Below are positions 19,215 to 28,472 of a DNA stretch of 64,000 nt, piece after piece. How positions within the stretch are numbered: the first letter of the stretch is position 1; each line of letters opens with the position of its first letter. A program made the position numbers and the translations under genes. Origin of the DNA: Marivivens aquimaris (GTDB taxonomy: Bacteria; Pseudomonadota; Alphaproteobacteria; Rhodobacterales; Rhodobacteraceae); the NCBI RefSeq assembly GCF_015220045.1, contig NZ_JADBGB010000001.1:3093001-3157000 (forward strand), in the 5' to 3' direction. The notes under the pieces were generated by a model. The model was not told the DNA's origin. It saw nothing but the letters and a program-made list of their open reading frames with translations, and did no database searches.

Positions 19215-19805
19215 ATGCAAAGCACGGTTCTCGCATTCGCCAATATGCACCATCACGGCGAGCTATTTGCCAATGTCCTGCGCGCGCGCCGGGATTCGTT
19301 CATTCTCAAGCGGTCGTGGGATCTGCCTGAGACGATGGGCATGGAATACGATCAATATGACACGCCCGCATCGCGCTACGTGGCGGTCCACGACGACACC
19401 GGCCGCGTTCTGGCCGGTGCGCGTCTCACGCCCACCACGGCGCGTTGCGGCATCTACTCCTACATGATCCGCGACGCACAGAACGGGCTGCTGGACTCGA
19501 TCCCGCAGGATTTGCTCTACGATGAAGCTCCCGTGGACGAAACTATCTGGGAAGTAACCCGCGGCTTCATCGGGGATGATGTCCCGACCAACGTGCGCCT
19601 AAGGGTACGTCTGCTGTTGACCGGTCAGATCGTTAAGGCCGGCCGCGAACTGTGTGCGAGCCGGATGGTTGCGCTGCTGCCGTCGAACTGGACCCGCTGG
19701 TCGAAGCGCGCAGCGCTGGATCTGTCGCCTGCGGGCCGCGTGATGAATATGGGCGGGATCGAGTATCAGGCTGTATGGTTCAACCTTGCGGACAAGCTGC
19801 ACTGA
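19215..19805 (+). CDS. Acyl-homoserine lactone synthase (LuxI family)
   Basis: LuxI enzymes make AHL signals from S-adenosylmethionine and acyl-ACP. The 196-residue protein has the conserved N-terminal R-x-x-S-F-x-x-x-R-x-W pattern (R25/R26, F29, R33, W35), acidic D46/D49, R70 and the EVTRG motif (E113, R116). GGAGG at 19204-19208 sets the start. Upstream, GGAAT and ATTCC arms form a small inverted repeat, but no standard lux box was found. Acyl-chain specificity cannot be read from sequence. The transcript ends in a hairpin that overlaps the rarA start codon. Confidence 0.93.
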   Translation: MQSTVLAFANMHHHGELFANVLRARRDSFILKRSWDLPETMGMEYDQYDTPASRYVAVHDDTGRVLAGARLTPTTARCGIYSYMIRDAQNGLLDSIPQDLLYDEAPVDETIWEVTRGFIGDDVPTNVRLRVRLLLTGQIVKAGRELCASRMVALLPSNWTRWSKRAALDLSPAGRVMNMGGIEYQAVWFNLADKLH

Positions 19806-19813
19806 GTGATTGC

Positions 19814-19856
19814 AAAGATCGGACATGAGCCTAAGTTGCGCTCATGTCCGATCTTT
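19814..19856 (+). terminator. 17-bp inverted repeat ending luxI and spanning the rarA start
   Basis: The arms 19814-19830 and 19840-19856 are perfectly complementary around a 9-nt loop and are followed by a short T tract (19854-19857). This makes a strong terminator for luxI. The rarA ATG (19844) lies inside the 3' arm. Confidence 0.85.
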
Positions 19857-21160
19857 TCGAAACGCCCTCGGCGACGCCCTCCAACGCCCCGCATCCGCTT
19901 GCCGACCGCCTTCGTCCCAAGACGTTGGCAGAGGTCATCGGCCAGAAGCAGGTCATTGGCGAGGACGGCCCGCTCGGCGTGATGCTCGAATCGGGGTCGC
20001 TGTCGTCGCTGATCCTCTGGGGGCCACCGGGGGTTGGTAAGACCACAATTGCGCGTCTGCTGGCGCGCGAGACGGACCTTCACTTCGAACAAATCAGCGC
20101 GATCTTCAGCGGCGTGCCGGAGCTTCGCAAAGTGTTCGAAGCCGCTAAGATCAGGCGCGGCAACGGGCGCGGCACTCTGCTGTTTGTTGACGAGATCCAC
20201 CGCTTCAACAAAGCCCAGCAGGACAGTTTCCTTCCGCATATGGAAGACGGCACCATTGTCCTCGTCGGCGCCACGACCGAGAACCCATCCTTTGAGCTCA
20301 ACGCCGCTATCCTGAGCCGTTCTCAGGTTCTGGTTCTGACACGTTTGGACGATGACGAACTTGATGCGCTGGCAACGCGGGCGGAAAAGGAGATCGGGCG
20401 CGACCTGCCGCTGGAGCCTTCAGCGCGAACCGCTCTGCTGTCGATGGCCGACGGAGACGGTCGCACGTTGCTCAATCTGATCGAGCAGGTGTCAGCTTGG
20501 AAAGTGACCACTCCACTTGGCGTCGAGCAGCTCACGACCCGCCTGATGCGCCGCGCGGCCAAGTACGACAAATCGGGTGACGAGCACTATAACCTCATAT
20601 CCGCACTGCATAAATCCGTGCGCGGGTCCGATCCCGATGCTGCGCTCTACTGGTTTTCGCGTATGCTCGAAGGCGGTGAAGACCCGCGCTACCTCGCGCG
20701 GCGTATCCTGCGGATGTCGGTCGAGGATATCGCGCTCGCCGATCCGCAGGCGCAGACCGTCTGCCTACATGCGTGGGAAACGTACGAGCGCCTCGGAAGT
20801 CCCGAAGGCGAACTCGCTTTGGCGCAGGCGGTCATCTACCTCGCACTCGCGCCCAAGACAAACGCGGGCTATGTGGCCTACAAGGCGTCCCGCGATGCAG
20901 CGCGAAAGTCGGGTAGCGAGCCGCCGCCCAAGCATATCCTCAACGCGCCAACCAAGATGATGAAGGAACAGGGATACGGCGCGGGCTATGCCTACGATCA
21001 CGACGCCGAAGACGGCTTCTCGGGTCAGGATTACTTCCCCGACCGGATGCAGCGACCGACGTTCTACGCGCCGGTCGAGCGCGGATTTGAGCGAGAGTTG
21101 AAAAAACGGGTAGAGTATTTCGCGGGGCTCCGGTCCAAGCGAAACAGTAGCCGCGATTGA
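19844..21160 (+). CDS. rarA: Replication-associated recombination protein A
   Basis: RarA (MgsA) is an AAA+ ATPase that acts at stalled replication forks. The 438-residue protein has Walker A GPPGVGKTT (residues 60-68), Walker B LLFVDEIHRF and the sensor region TTENPSFELN, followed by the tetramerisation domain. The start MSDLFETP fits family N-termini, but there is no evident ribosome binding site and the ATG lies inside the luxI terminator stem, so a readthrough mRNA would mask it. Confidence 0.95.
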   Translation: MSDLFETPSATPSNAPHPLADRLRPKTLAEVIGQKQVIGEDGPLGVMLESGSLSSLILWGPPGVGKTTIARLLARETDLHFEQISAIFSGVPELRKVFEAAKIRRGNGRGTLLFVDEIHRFNKAQQDSFLPHMEDGTIVLVGATTENPSFELNAAILSRSQVLVLTRLDDDELDALATRAEKEIGRDLPLEPSARTALLSMADGDGRTLLNLIEQVSAWKVTTPLGVEQLTTRLMRRAAKYDKSGDEHYNLISALHKSVRGSDPDAALYWFSRMLEGGEDPRYLARRILRMSVEDIALADPQAQTVCLHAWETYERLGSPEGELALAQAVIYLALAPKTNAGYVAYKASRDAARKSGSEPPPKHILNAPTKMMKEQGYGAGYAYDHDAEDGFSGQDYFPDRMQRPTFYAPVERGFERELKKRVEYFAGLRSKRNSSRD

Positions 21161-21191
21161 CACTCCGCCCCCAAAGGGTCAAGGAACGCTG

Positions 21192-21569
21192 ATGATTTGG
21201 AATACTCTCATAGTCGCCCTCGGGGGCGGGATCGGTGCTGCGGGGCGTTATCTGACGAATGTCGGCGTGATGCGTCTGGTCGGCCCGGGCTTCCCGTTCG
21301 GCACGGTGACGGTCAACGTCGTCGGCTCGTTCCTGATGGGCCTTCTGGTGATCCTGCTCGCGGACAAGGGCGGCAACAAGTACGCGCCGTTTCTGATGAC
21401 GGGGATGCTCGGCGGTTTCACGACCTTCTCGGCGTTCTCGCTCGATGCGGTCGCCCTCTATGAGCGGAACGAAATATTACTGGCGGGCGTCTACGTGCTG
21501 GGCACGGTCATCGTCGGTATTGCAGCTTTGGTCGCCGGAATGGCGATCGGACGGATGGTGCTATCATGA
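21192..21569 (+). CDS. crcB: Fluoride exporter Fluc/CrcB
   Basis: CrcB proteins are dimeric fluoride channels of the inner membrane. The 125-residue protein has four predicted helices and the family motifs GRY (18-20), GTVTVNVVGSF (about 37-47) and GGFTTFSAFS (about 74-83). The 31-bp gap before it is too short for a fluoride riboswitch. It overlaps the next gene by 4 bp (ATGA). Confidence 0.96.
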   Translation: MIWNTLIVALGGGIGAAGRYLTNVGVMRLVGPGFPFGTVTVNVVGSFLMGLLVILLADKGGNKYAPFLMTGMLGGFTTFSAFSLDAVALYERNEILLAGVYVLGTVIVGIAALVAGMAIGRMVLS

Positions 21570-22624
21570 GCGGTGTTCAGACCCGTACGATTACACACGA
21601 CGATGCCGAAATGCGGATTGACCGCTGGCTTCGCAAGGAATTCCCGCACCTCACCCAAGGCCGCATCGAGAAGATGTGCCGCAAAGGTGAGTTGCGCGTC
21701 GATGGCGGCCGCGTGAAGCCGAACGCCCGCCTCGAATACGGACAAAAAGTGCGTATTCCGCCGCTGAGCGAGGCTGATAGCCAGCCTGCGCCGGTGGCGC
21801 TCCGCAAGATCAACAAATCCGACACCAAGATGATCCAAGACTGTGTTCTCTGGAAAGACGAGCACATCATCGCGCTGAACAAGCCGCCGGGACTGCCGTC
21901 GCAGGGTGGCTCGGGGCAGGGTGAACGCCACGTCGACGGTTTGGCCGAGGCGCTGAAGTTCGGCTACAAGGAAAAGCCTAAGCTGGTGCACCGTCTGGAT
22001 AAGGACACCTCGGGCCTTCTGCTGCTCGCACGCACCCCGCGCGTTGCCCGTGCGCTGAGCGAAGCGCTGCGTCACCGCAACGTGCGCAAGATCTACTGGG
22101 CAGCTGTCGCGGGTCAGCCCTCGCCGAAGGCCGGTTCGATCAAATACGGCCTGCTCAAAGCGCCCGGTCGTGGTCAGCGCGGCGAAGGCGAAAAGATGCA
22201 GTGTATCCACCCGCGCGATGTTGCGACCACCGAGGGCGCGAAGCGTTCGCACACCGACTACGCCATTCAGGACACTGCGGGCACCCGTATGACCTGGGTT
22301 GCTCTGGTGCCGATCACGGGCCGCACCCACCAGTTGCGTGCCCACATGGCAGAAATCGGCCATCCGATCGTTGGCGACGGCAAGTACGGCGGCTCGTCGT
22401 CGGAAAATGCTGGCGATGGTTGGGGCGCAGGCGTCGGCGGAGAGATCAGCCGCAAGCTACACCTCCATGCCCGCACGCTCATTATCGAGCATCCGATCAA
22501 GAAAGAGATGATCACGCTTCAGGCGCCGCTGCCTGAGCATATGCAACGCACTTGGGACTATGTCGGCTGGAACGTAGATCACGCGCCGCTCGACCCGTTC
22601 AATATGGACGATGACCGATCTTAA
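21566..22624 (+). CDS. rluC: Ribosomal large subunit pseudouridine synthase (RluC type)
   Basis: This enzyme isomerises uridines in 23S rRNA; E. coli RluC acts at positions 955, 2504 and 2580. The 352-residue protein has an N-terminal S4 RNA-binding domain (about 17-70) and the catalytic motif HRLDKDTSG (142-150) with Asp145. The exact target sites are inferred. It overlaps crcB by 4 bp and the HAD gene by 14 bp. Confidence 0.9.
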   Translation: MSGVQTRTITHDDAEMRIDRWLRKEFPHLTQGRIEKMCRKGELRVDGGRVKPNARLEYGQKVRIPPLSEADSQPAPVALRKINKSDTKMIQDCVLWKDEHIIALNKPPGLPSQGGSGQGERHVDGLAEALKFGYKEKPKLVHRLDKDTSGLLLLARTPRVARALSEALRHRNVRKIYWAAVAGQPSPKAGSIKYGLLKAPGRGQRGEGEKMQCIHPRDVATTEGAKRSHTDYAIQDTAGTRMTWVALVPITGRTHQLRAHMAEIGHPIVGDGKYGGSSSENAGDGWGAGVGGEISRKLHLHARTLIIEHPIKKEMITLQAPLPEHMQRTWDYVGWNVDHAPLDPFNMDDDRS

Positions 22625-23282
22625 GCTCGTAATCTTCGATGTGGACGGTACGCTGGTCGATAGCCAAGGGCTTATCGTGGCGTCCACGACGGCTGCGTTC
22701 GAGCAGATCGGGATGGTAGCGCCGAGCCGCGATGCCATCAAGTCCATCGTGGGCCTGTCGCTCGAAGAAGGCATGGCTGTTCTGGTGCCGGAGGCGGGCG
22801 CAAGCGAGCATGTTCGTCTGGCGGAGGCATACCGCAGCGCGTACTTCGAACAACGCGAGGCGCGCGGTTCTGCCGCCACGAGCCCGTTTTACGAGGGCGC
22901 GCGCGAGGTGCTCGACCAGCTTCGCGCCGATGACTGGATGCTGCTGGCGATTGCGACTGGCAAGTCCAAACGCGGCGTTGACAAACTGATCGAAGGGCAT
23001 GGGCTGGAAGGATATTTCGCCTCCGCCCAATGCTCCGATTTCCATCCGTCCAAACCCCACCCGTCCATGATCGAGACTGCGCTGAGCGAGACCGGCGTGG
23101 ATGCGGCAAACGCGGTGATGGTGGGCGATACGACATTCGATATGGATATGGCGAAGGCTGCTGGCGTGAAGGCGATTGGCGTGTCGTGGGGCTACCACGA
23201 TGCCGCGACACTGAACGCTGACGTGCTGATCGACAGCTTTGCGGAACTGCCTGCCGCCATCCAAAATCTTCTGGGAGACTGA
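22611..23282 (+). CDS. HAD-superfamily hydrolase, phosphoglycolate-phosphatase-like
   Basis: The 223-residue protein has HAD motif I DVDGTLVDS (residues 9-17), a helical cap, motif II (AIATGKS), and motifs III/IV (KPHPSM...MVGDTTFDM). It is a cytosolic phosphatase of subfamily IA; the substrate is unknown. It overlaps rluC by 14 bp and is 2 bp before the ATP12 gene, so the block rarA-crcB-rluC-HAD-ATP12 is probably one operon. Confidence 0.88.
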   Translation: MTDLKLVIFDVDGTLVDSQGLIVASTTAAFEQIGMVAPSRDAIKSIVGLSLEEGMAVLVPEAGASEHVRLAEAYRSAYFEQREARGSAATSPFYEGAREVLDQLRADDWMLLAIATGKSKRGVDKLIEGHGLEGYFASAQCSDFHPSKPHPSMIETALSETGVDAANAVMVGDTTFDMDMAKAAGVKAIGVSWGYHDAATLNADVLIDSFAELPAAIQNLLGD

Positions 23283-23284
23283 CC

Positions 23285-23992
23285 ATGTGGAAAGCCAAGC
23301 GTTTCTGGAAAGAGGCAACCGTTGCCGAGGTTGAGGGCGGTTGGACCGTGCAACTCGACGGTCGTCCGGTAAAAACGCCCGCGAAGACGCTGCTCGTCGT
23401 TCCGACCCGCGCACTGGCTGAAGCTATTGCGGTGGAGTGGGACGCTCAGGAAGGCGAGATCGACCCGAACCAGATGCCCTACACCCGCGCCGCCAACTCG
23501 GCGCTGGATAAGGTTACCGTCCAGTTCGACGAAGTGGCGGACATGCTGGCCGCCTACGGTGGAAGCGATTTGCTCTGCTACCGCGCTGACAGCCCAGAAG
23601 GGCTCTGTGCGCGTCAGGCGTCTGGCTGGGATCCGATTCTTGACTGGCTGCACAGCACTCACGGTGTACGCCTGAACAAGATTGCCGGCGTTATGCCGGT
23701 GGCGCAGGACGAAGCCGGTCAGGTGACGCTGCGCCAACGCGTCGGCAAGCTCAGCGCCTTTGAAATGGCTGGTTTCCACGACCTTGTGACCATTTCCGGC
23801 TCGTTTGCGCTCGCTCTGGCCGTCATCGAAAATCGCCTCCAGCCTGAAGAGGCGTGGGAGCTTTCTCGCATCGACGAGAACTGGCAAATCGAACAGTGGG
23901 GTGCCGATGAAGAGGCAACCGAGCTGGCCGAATACAAGAAAGCCGCCTTCCTCCTCGCGGCCGATCTTTATGCCAAAGCATATGTCGCCTAA
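23285..23992 (+). CDS. ATP12-family F1-ATPase assembly chaperone
   Basis: ATP12 proteins bind the F1 alpha subunit during ATP synthase assembly and occur in alphaproteobacteria and mitochondria. The 235-residue protein begins with the typical KRFWKEATV segment and contains VQLDGRPVKTPAKT and AVEWDAQEGEIDPNQMPYTR. The 208-bp gap after it, before aapJ, shows no clear terminator or small gene and probably carries the aap promoter. Confidence 0.93.
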   Translation: MWKAKRFWKEATVAEVEGGWTVQLDGRPVKTPAKTLLVVPTRALAEAIAVEWDAQEGEIDPNQMPYTRAANSALDKVTVQFDEVADMLAAYGGSDLLCYRADSPEGLCARQASGWDPILDWLHSTHGVRLNKIAGVMPVAQDEAGQVTLRQRVGKLSAFEMAGFHDLVTISGSFALALAVIENRLQPEEAWELSRIDENWQIEQWGADEEATELAEYKKAAFLLAADLYAKAYVA

Positions 23993-24200
23993 CCCACAGG
24001 ACAAAAGTTAATCACGCGATGAAATTTTGTTCGTTTGACCTGTGCCTCCCACTGACTCGGGGTCATGGGCCTCTTGACCTCTAGGCCGCTTTTCGCCCAG
24101 TCTACAGCATCGCGTCGGGGCACACCGGCGTGCGCGGTACCCAATCCGCGGACCAAACTAACAACTGGCTCCAATGCCAGAAACTCAGGAAGAGGTTAAA

Positions 24201-25220
24201 ATGAAGAAATCCGTACTGCTCGGCGCAGTTGCCGTCGCGGGTCTTACCGCAGCTGCTGCATCGGCCGCCACTCTGGACGATGTGAAAGCACGCGGCTCCC
24301 TGAACTGCGGCGTCTCGTCTGGTCTGACCGGTTTCTCGGAGCCCGACGCGAACGGCGTATGGCAGGGTTTTGACGTGGCTGTTTGCCGCGCAATCGGTGC
24401 CGCTGTTCTCGAAGATCCGACCGCTGTAGAATTCGTACCGCTCACCACCCAGGTTCGTTTCACTGCTCTGTCCTCGGGCGAAATCGACATCCTGTCGCGT
24501 AACACCACCTGGACCTTCTCGCGTGATACCGACCTGAACCTGAACTTCATCGGCGTAAACTACTACGACGGTCAGGGCTTCATGGTTCCCAAAGAGCTCG
24601 GCGTTACCTCGGCAAAGGACCTCGACGGTGCAACCGTTTGTATCCAGACCGGTACCACCACCGAACTGAACCTCGCTGACTTCTTCCGCTCGAACAACAT
24701 CAACTACGAGCCGGTTCCGATCGAAACCAACGCAGAAGCTCAGCAGCAGTACCTCGCTGGCGCTTGTGACGTTTACACCACCGACGCATCGGGCCTCGCA
24801 GCGACCCGCGCGACCTTCGAAGATCCGTCGGCACACGTCATCCTGCCGGAAATCATTTCGAAAGAGCCGCTCGGCCCGGTCGTTCGTCACGGCGACGACA
24901 ACTGGATGGACATCGCTCGTTGGACCCTCAACGCTCTGATCGCTGCTGAAGAACTCGGCGTCACCTCGGCTAACGTTGAAGAGCTGGCAGCTGCTCCGAC
25001 CAACAACCCGGAAATCAACCGTCTGCTCGGCACCGAAGGTGACCTCGGCGCCATGATCGGCCTCGACAAGCAGTGGGCTGTCCGCGCTATCGCAGCTGGT
25101 GGCAACTACGGTGAGATCTTCGAACGCAACATCGGCGAGTCGACCCCGATCGGTCTGGCCCGCGGCCTGAACGCACAGTGGACCGAAGGCGGTCTGATGT
25201 ACGCACCGCCGTTCCGCTAA
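24201..25220 (+). CDS. aapJ: General L-amino-acid ABC transporter, binding protein
   Basis: AapJ is the periplasmic solute-binding subunit of the broad-range amino-acid uptake system. The 339-residue precursor starts MKKSVLLGAV after an AGGAAGAGG site, has a signal peptide ending near residue 22 (ASA), and a SBP_bac_3 fold (LKARGSLNCGVSSG-like start, FDVAVCRAIGAA). First gene of aapJQMP, followed by a terminator that would keep binding protein levels above those of the membrane parts. Confidence 0.95.
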   Translation: MKKSVLLGAVAVAGLTAAAASAATLDDVKARGSLNCGVSSGLTGFSEPDANGVWQGFDVAVCRAIGAAVLEDPTAVEFVPLTTQVRFTALSSGEIDILSRNTTWTFSRDTDLNLNFIGVNYYDGQGFMVPKELGVTSAKDLDGATVCIQTGTTTELNLADFFRSNNINYEPVPIETNAEAQQQYLAGACDVYTTDASGLAATRATFEDPSAHVILPEIISKEPLGPVVRHGDDNWMDIARWTLNALIAAEELGVTSANVEELAAAPTNNPEINRLLGTEGDLGAMIGLDKQWAVRAIAAGGNYGEIFERNIGESTPIGLARGLNAQWTEGGLMYAPPFR

Positions 25221-25236
25221 GAACGGCTCACAGGAT

Positions 25237-25263
25237 AGGGCGCGGCAATGGCCGCGCCCTTTT
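25237..25263 (+). terminator. Attenuating terminator between aapJ and aapQ
   Basis: A 10-bp perfect stem (25237-25246 with 25251-25260), AATG loop and TTTT. It likely lets a fraction of transcripts through to aapQMP. Confidence 0.85.
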
Positions 25264-25346
25264 CCTAAGTAAACCAAGAACAAGCCCCCCACGCCATAAT
25301 CAAAGAGCATAAGCCAAGGCGTGGAAAGGGAGCCGGGGAGAAATGG

Positions 25347-26756
25347 ATGACGACCCAATCGGACCCGCCGAAGCGTAATGGCTTTCGGCTTTCTCAGCTA
25401 ATTTACGACACCCGCTATCGCTCGATCACCCTGCAGGTCATTGCACTGCTTCTGATCGGTGGGGGCCTTTACTGGCTCTACAGCAACACCGTGACCAACC
25501 TCGCAGCACAGGGTAAGGACTTCCGTCTCGACTTCCTGTGGAAGCGCGCCGGTTACGACATTAACCAGCAGCTCATTCCGTATACCTCGAACGACACGCA
25601 CATCCGTGCGGCGGCCGTCGGTATGTTCAATACCCTGCTCGTCGCCGGCCTTGGCTGCGTATTCGCGACGATCCTCGGTATTGTTTTCGGCGTTCTGCGC
25701 CTGTCGAAGAACTTCATGGCTTCGCGCCTTGCTGCCGTCTACGTCGAAGGCTTCCGCAACGTTCCGCTCCTCCTCTGGATCGTGGCGATCTTCGCGATTG
25801 TGACCGAAGCCACCCACCAGCCGCGTGACTTTAAAACCGGCGATGCGTCGATGCTCTTTAACGAGTCCGTCGCGATCACCAACCGCGGTACGTTCATCCC
25901 GAGCCCGATCTTCGGCGCCGGCTGGGAACTACTCGCTATCGTGGCGGTTCTGGCCATCGGCGCGGCGGTCTGGCTGCGCAAGTGGTCGATCAAGCGTCAG
26001 GCAGCAACGGGCGAGTCCCCGATGCCGATCTGGCTGGGCATCGTGCTCGTGATTGCTGCTATCCTGCTGGTTTACAGCCTTCAGGCCGGTCTGATGTTCG
26101 CGCTGCTGAGCATCATCAAGGTTGCGATCATCGTCGCTATCGCCGTCATCGGCTACCGCGTTGCAAAGACGTTTGTGCCGAATGTGCTGGCCGCTTTGAT
26201 TGCCGCCGCTCTGATCATCCTCTGGCAGTATTTCATTGCCGGTCCGTTCTGGGGCATGTTCGGCTTCCAGCCTGCGTTCAATCCGTCGGTCACCTTCGAT
26301 TACCCCGAACTCGGTGGGTTTAACTTCTCGGGTGGTCTCCAAATCCGTAACTCGCTGATCGCTCTTCTGCTGGCGCTGTCGCTCTACACCGGCGCGTTCA
26401 TTGCAGAGATCGTGCGCGCGGGTATCCTCTCGGTCTCCAAGGGCCAGAGCGAAGCCGCATTCGCACTCGGTCTGCGCGCCAACCGGACTATGAGCCTCGT
26501 GATCCTGCCGCAAGCGATGCGCGTGATCATTCCCCCGCTTATTTCGCAGTTCCTGAACCTGACCAAGAACTCCTCGCTGGCTATCGCCATCGGTTACATG
26601 GACATCCGCAGTACTCTCGGCGGTATCACTGTGAACCAGACGGGCCGCGAGCTCGAAGGCATTCTGCTGACGGGCATGTTCTACCTCATCCTGAGCCTTC
26701 TAATTTCGGCCGGCATGAACTGGTTCAACAACAGCGTAAAACTGAAGGAGCGCTAA
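25347..26756 (+). CDS. aapQ: General L-amino-acid ABC transporter, permease AapQ
   Basis: One of two permease subunits of the amino-acid transporter. The 469-residue protein has the N-terminal helix, the HisM-type permease domain start (GMFNTLLVAGLGCV) and the EAA loop SEAAFALGLRANRTMSLVILPQ near the C-terminus. It is about 70 residues longer than Rhizobium AapQ (about 400), owing to extra hydrophobic segments in the middle (about residues 190-300). The ATG at 25347 follows GGGGAG; another ATG at 25343 is out of frame. One base separates it from aapM. Confidence 0.92.
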   Translation: MTTQSDPPKRNGFRLSQLIYDTRYRSITLQVIALLLIGGGLYWLYSNTVTNLAAQGKDFRLDFLWKRAGYDINQQLIPYTSNDTHIRAAAVGMFNTLLVAGLGCVFATILGIVFGVLRLSKNFMASRLAAVYVEGFRNVPLLLWIVAIFAIVTEATHQPRDFKTGDASMLFNESVAITNRGTFIPSPIFGAGWELLAIVAVLAIGAAVWLRKWSIKRQAATGESPMPIWLGIVLVIAAILLVYSLQAGLMFALLSIIKVAIIVAIAVIGYRVAKTFVPNVLAALIAAALIILWQYFIAGPFWGMFGFQPAFNPSVTFDYPELGGFNFSGGLQIRNSLIALLLALSLYTGAFIAEIVRAGILSVSKGQSEAAFALGLRANRTMSLVILPQAMRVIIPPLISQFLNLTKNSSLAIAIGYMDIRSTLGGITVNQTGRELEGILLTGMFYLILSLLISAGMNWFNNSVKLKER

Positions 26757-26757
26757 G

Positions 26758-28461
26758 ATGTCTGACACACACGCGCAAACCGTCAGGTACGTTCGCGATT
26801 CCATGATCCAGCCGTCCGAGCCGCCAAACGCTCAGACCGGCGCGGTCAAATGGATGCGCGAAAACCTCTTCTCGGATTGGGTGAACGGTCTGATGACCGT
26901 CATCGCGATCTACATCATCTACTCGGTGCTCGCTGCGATCGCTCCGTGGTTCTACCATTCCGTCTGGAATGCGGGGTCGCTGAACGAATGCCGCGAAGTC
27001 ATCGCGATCAACTCGCCGAATGCCATGCATGGCGGTGGCTGTTTCGCGGTCATTTCTGACCGTTGGCTCCAGCTGCTGTTCGGCTTCTACCGTGCTGACC
27101 TCCATTGGCGCCCGATCCTTGCGTTCGTTCTGCTATTCGTTGCGCTTGGCCCGATCCTCTTCCCGAACCGCTTCCCGCGTCCGCTGATGTGGCTCGCTGC
27201 GGCATACCCGTTCCTCGTGGTGTGGCTGCTGTGGGGCGGCTCGTTCTGGGTTCCGATCCTTGCTGCACTTGGTTTCGTCATTGGTGGTATCGTCGGTTAC
27301 TTCGGTAACAAAGTCGGCGGTCTCGGCGTTGCTGTTGCCGCTGCCGTTGTTTCGGCAGTTGTCTGGTGGGTCTATCTAATGCCCGTCGTCAACGACGGCC
27401 TTCATGCCACGGTCGCCGAGTCGCGTCTTGAGACCATTGCCGAGCAGACCGAAGCCGATCTGATCGCCATTCCGGAAGCTCAGGAAGCCATCGATACCCG
27501 TATGGCGGAACTTAACGCACGCGTTGCTGAGCTTGATGCTCAGCTTGAAGAAATCGTCGCAATGGAAGAGACCGAAGCCGTGCAGGCCGAGTTCAACGCC
27601 ATCATGGACGAGCTCGAAACCGTACGTTCGGAGCTGCGTATCCTCAGCCGCGACGCCTACTACTACTCGCAGAAATCGACCGATGCGAAGACCATCGCAT
27701 CCAACCTCGAAATGCTGCCGGAATGGAAAGCCGCTGCTGCGGAGGGCGACGAAACTGCACAGCGTAACCTGAGCGACGCCTATGGGCGTCTGGGTCTGGT
27801 CGGCCTCGAGCCGGTCACCAGCCGCGAATTCGGTGGCTTCATGCTCGCGATCATCATCGGTGTCGCTGGTATCGGTCTGTCTCTGCCGCTCGGCGTTCTG
27901 CTGGCACTTGGTCGTCAGTCGGACCTGTTGGTGGTCAAGGTCGCCTGTATCGTCTTCATCGAAGTCATCCGCGGCGTTCCTCTGATCGTGTGGCTGTTCA
28001 CGGCATCGCTGCTGCTGAACTACTTCCTGCCACCCGGTACGAACTTCGACCTTGTGCTGCGGGTTGTGATCATGGTCACGCTCTTCTCGGCGGCTTACAT
28101 CGCCGAGGTGGTTCGTGGCGGTCTCGCGGCGCTTCCGAAGGGCCAGTACGAAGCGGCTGATGCGCTTGGTCTGGACTACTGGAAATCTATGCGCCTGATC
28201 GTCCTTCCGCAGGCACTGAAGATCTCGATCCCGGGTATCGTGAACACCTTTATCGGGCTGTTCAAAGATACCACGCTGGTCGGCATCATCGGTCTGCTCG
28301 ACCCGATCAACCTCTCTAACTCAATTCGCGCCTCCAGTGACTGGAACGGCGTCTATTGGGAACTTTTCATCTTCATCGGCCTCGTATTCTTTGTCTGCTG
28401 TTTCAGCATGGGCCGTTACTCGCTGTGGCTGGAGAAACAACTTCAGCGCGGACACCGCTAA
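26758..28461 (+). CDS. aapM: General L-amino-acid ABC transporter, permease AapM, with coiled-coil insertion
   Basis: The second permease subunit. The 567-residue protein is far longer than typical AapM (about 380). The extra sequence is an acidic, Glu/Ala-rich predicted coiled coil (about residues 220-300) plus a linker to about 350, placed between the N-terminal membrane helices and the permease core, which starts at [16 protein letters not shown]. The EAA loop ([23 protein letters not shown] region) is intact, so the transporter is probably active. The insertion is predicted to be outside the membrane; which side cannot be decided by eye. Confidence 0.9.
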   Translation: MSDTHAQTVRYVRDSMIQPSEPPNAQTGAVKWMRENLFSDWVNGLMTVIAIYIIYSVLAAIAPWFYHSVWNAGSLNECREVIAINSPNAMHGGGCFAVISDRWLQLLFGFYRADLHWRPILAFVLLFVALGPILFPNRFPRPLMWLAAAYPFLVVWLLWGGSFWVPILAALGFVIGGIVGYFGNKVGGLGVAVAAAVVSAVVWWVYLMPVVNDGLHATVAESRLETIAEQTEADLIAIPEAQEAIDTRMAELNARVAELDAQLEEIVAMEETEAVQAEFNAIMDELETVRSELRILSRDAYYYSQKSTDAKTIASNLEMLPEWKAAAAEGDETAQRNLSDAYGRLGLVGLEPVTSREFGGFMLAIIIGVAGIGLSLPLGVLLALGRQSDLLVVKVACIVFIEVIRGVPLIVWLFTASLLLNYFLPPGTNFDLVLRVVIMVTLFSAAYIAEVVRGGLAALPKGQYEAADALGLDYWKSMRLIVLPQALKISIPGIVNTFIGLFKDTTLVGIIGLLDPINLSNSIRASSDWNGVYWELFIFIGLVFFVCCFSMGRYSLWLEKQLQRGHR

Positions 28462-28472
28462 GGAGACCTGAC

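Noticed and set aside
21161..21191. Fluoride riboswitch before crcB
   Set aside because: The gap is only 31 bp and has no matching pseudoknot sequence.
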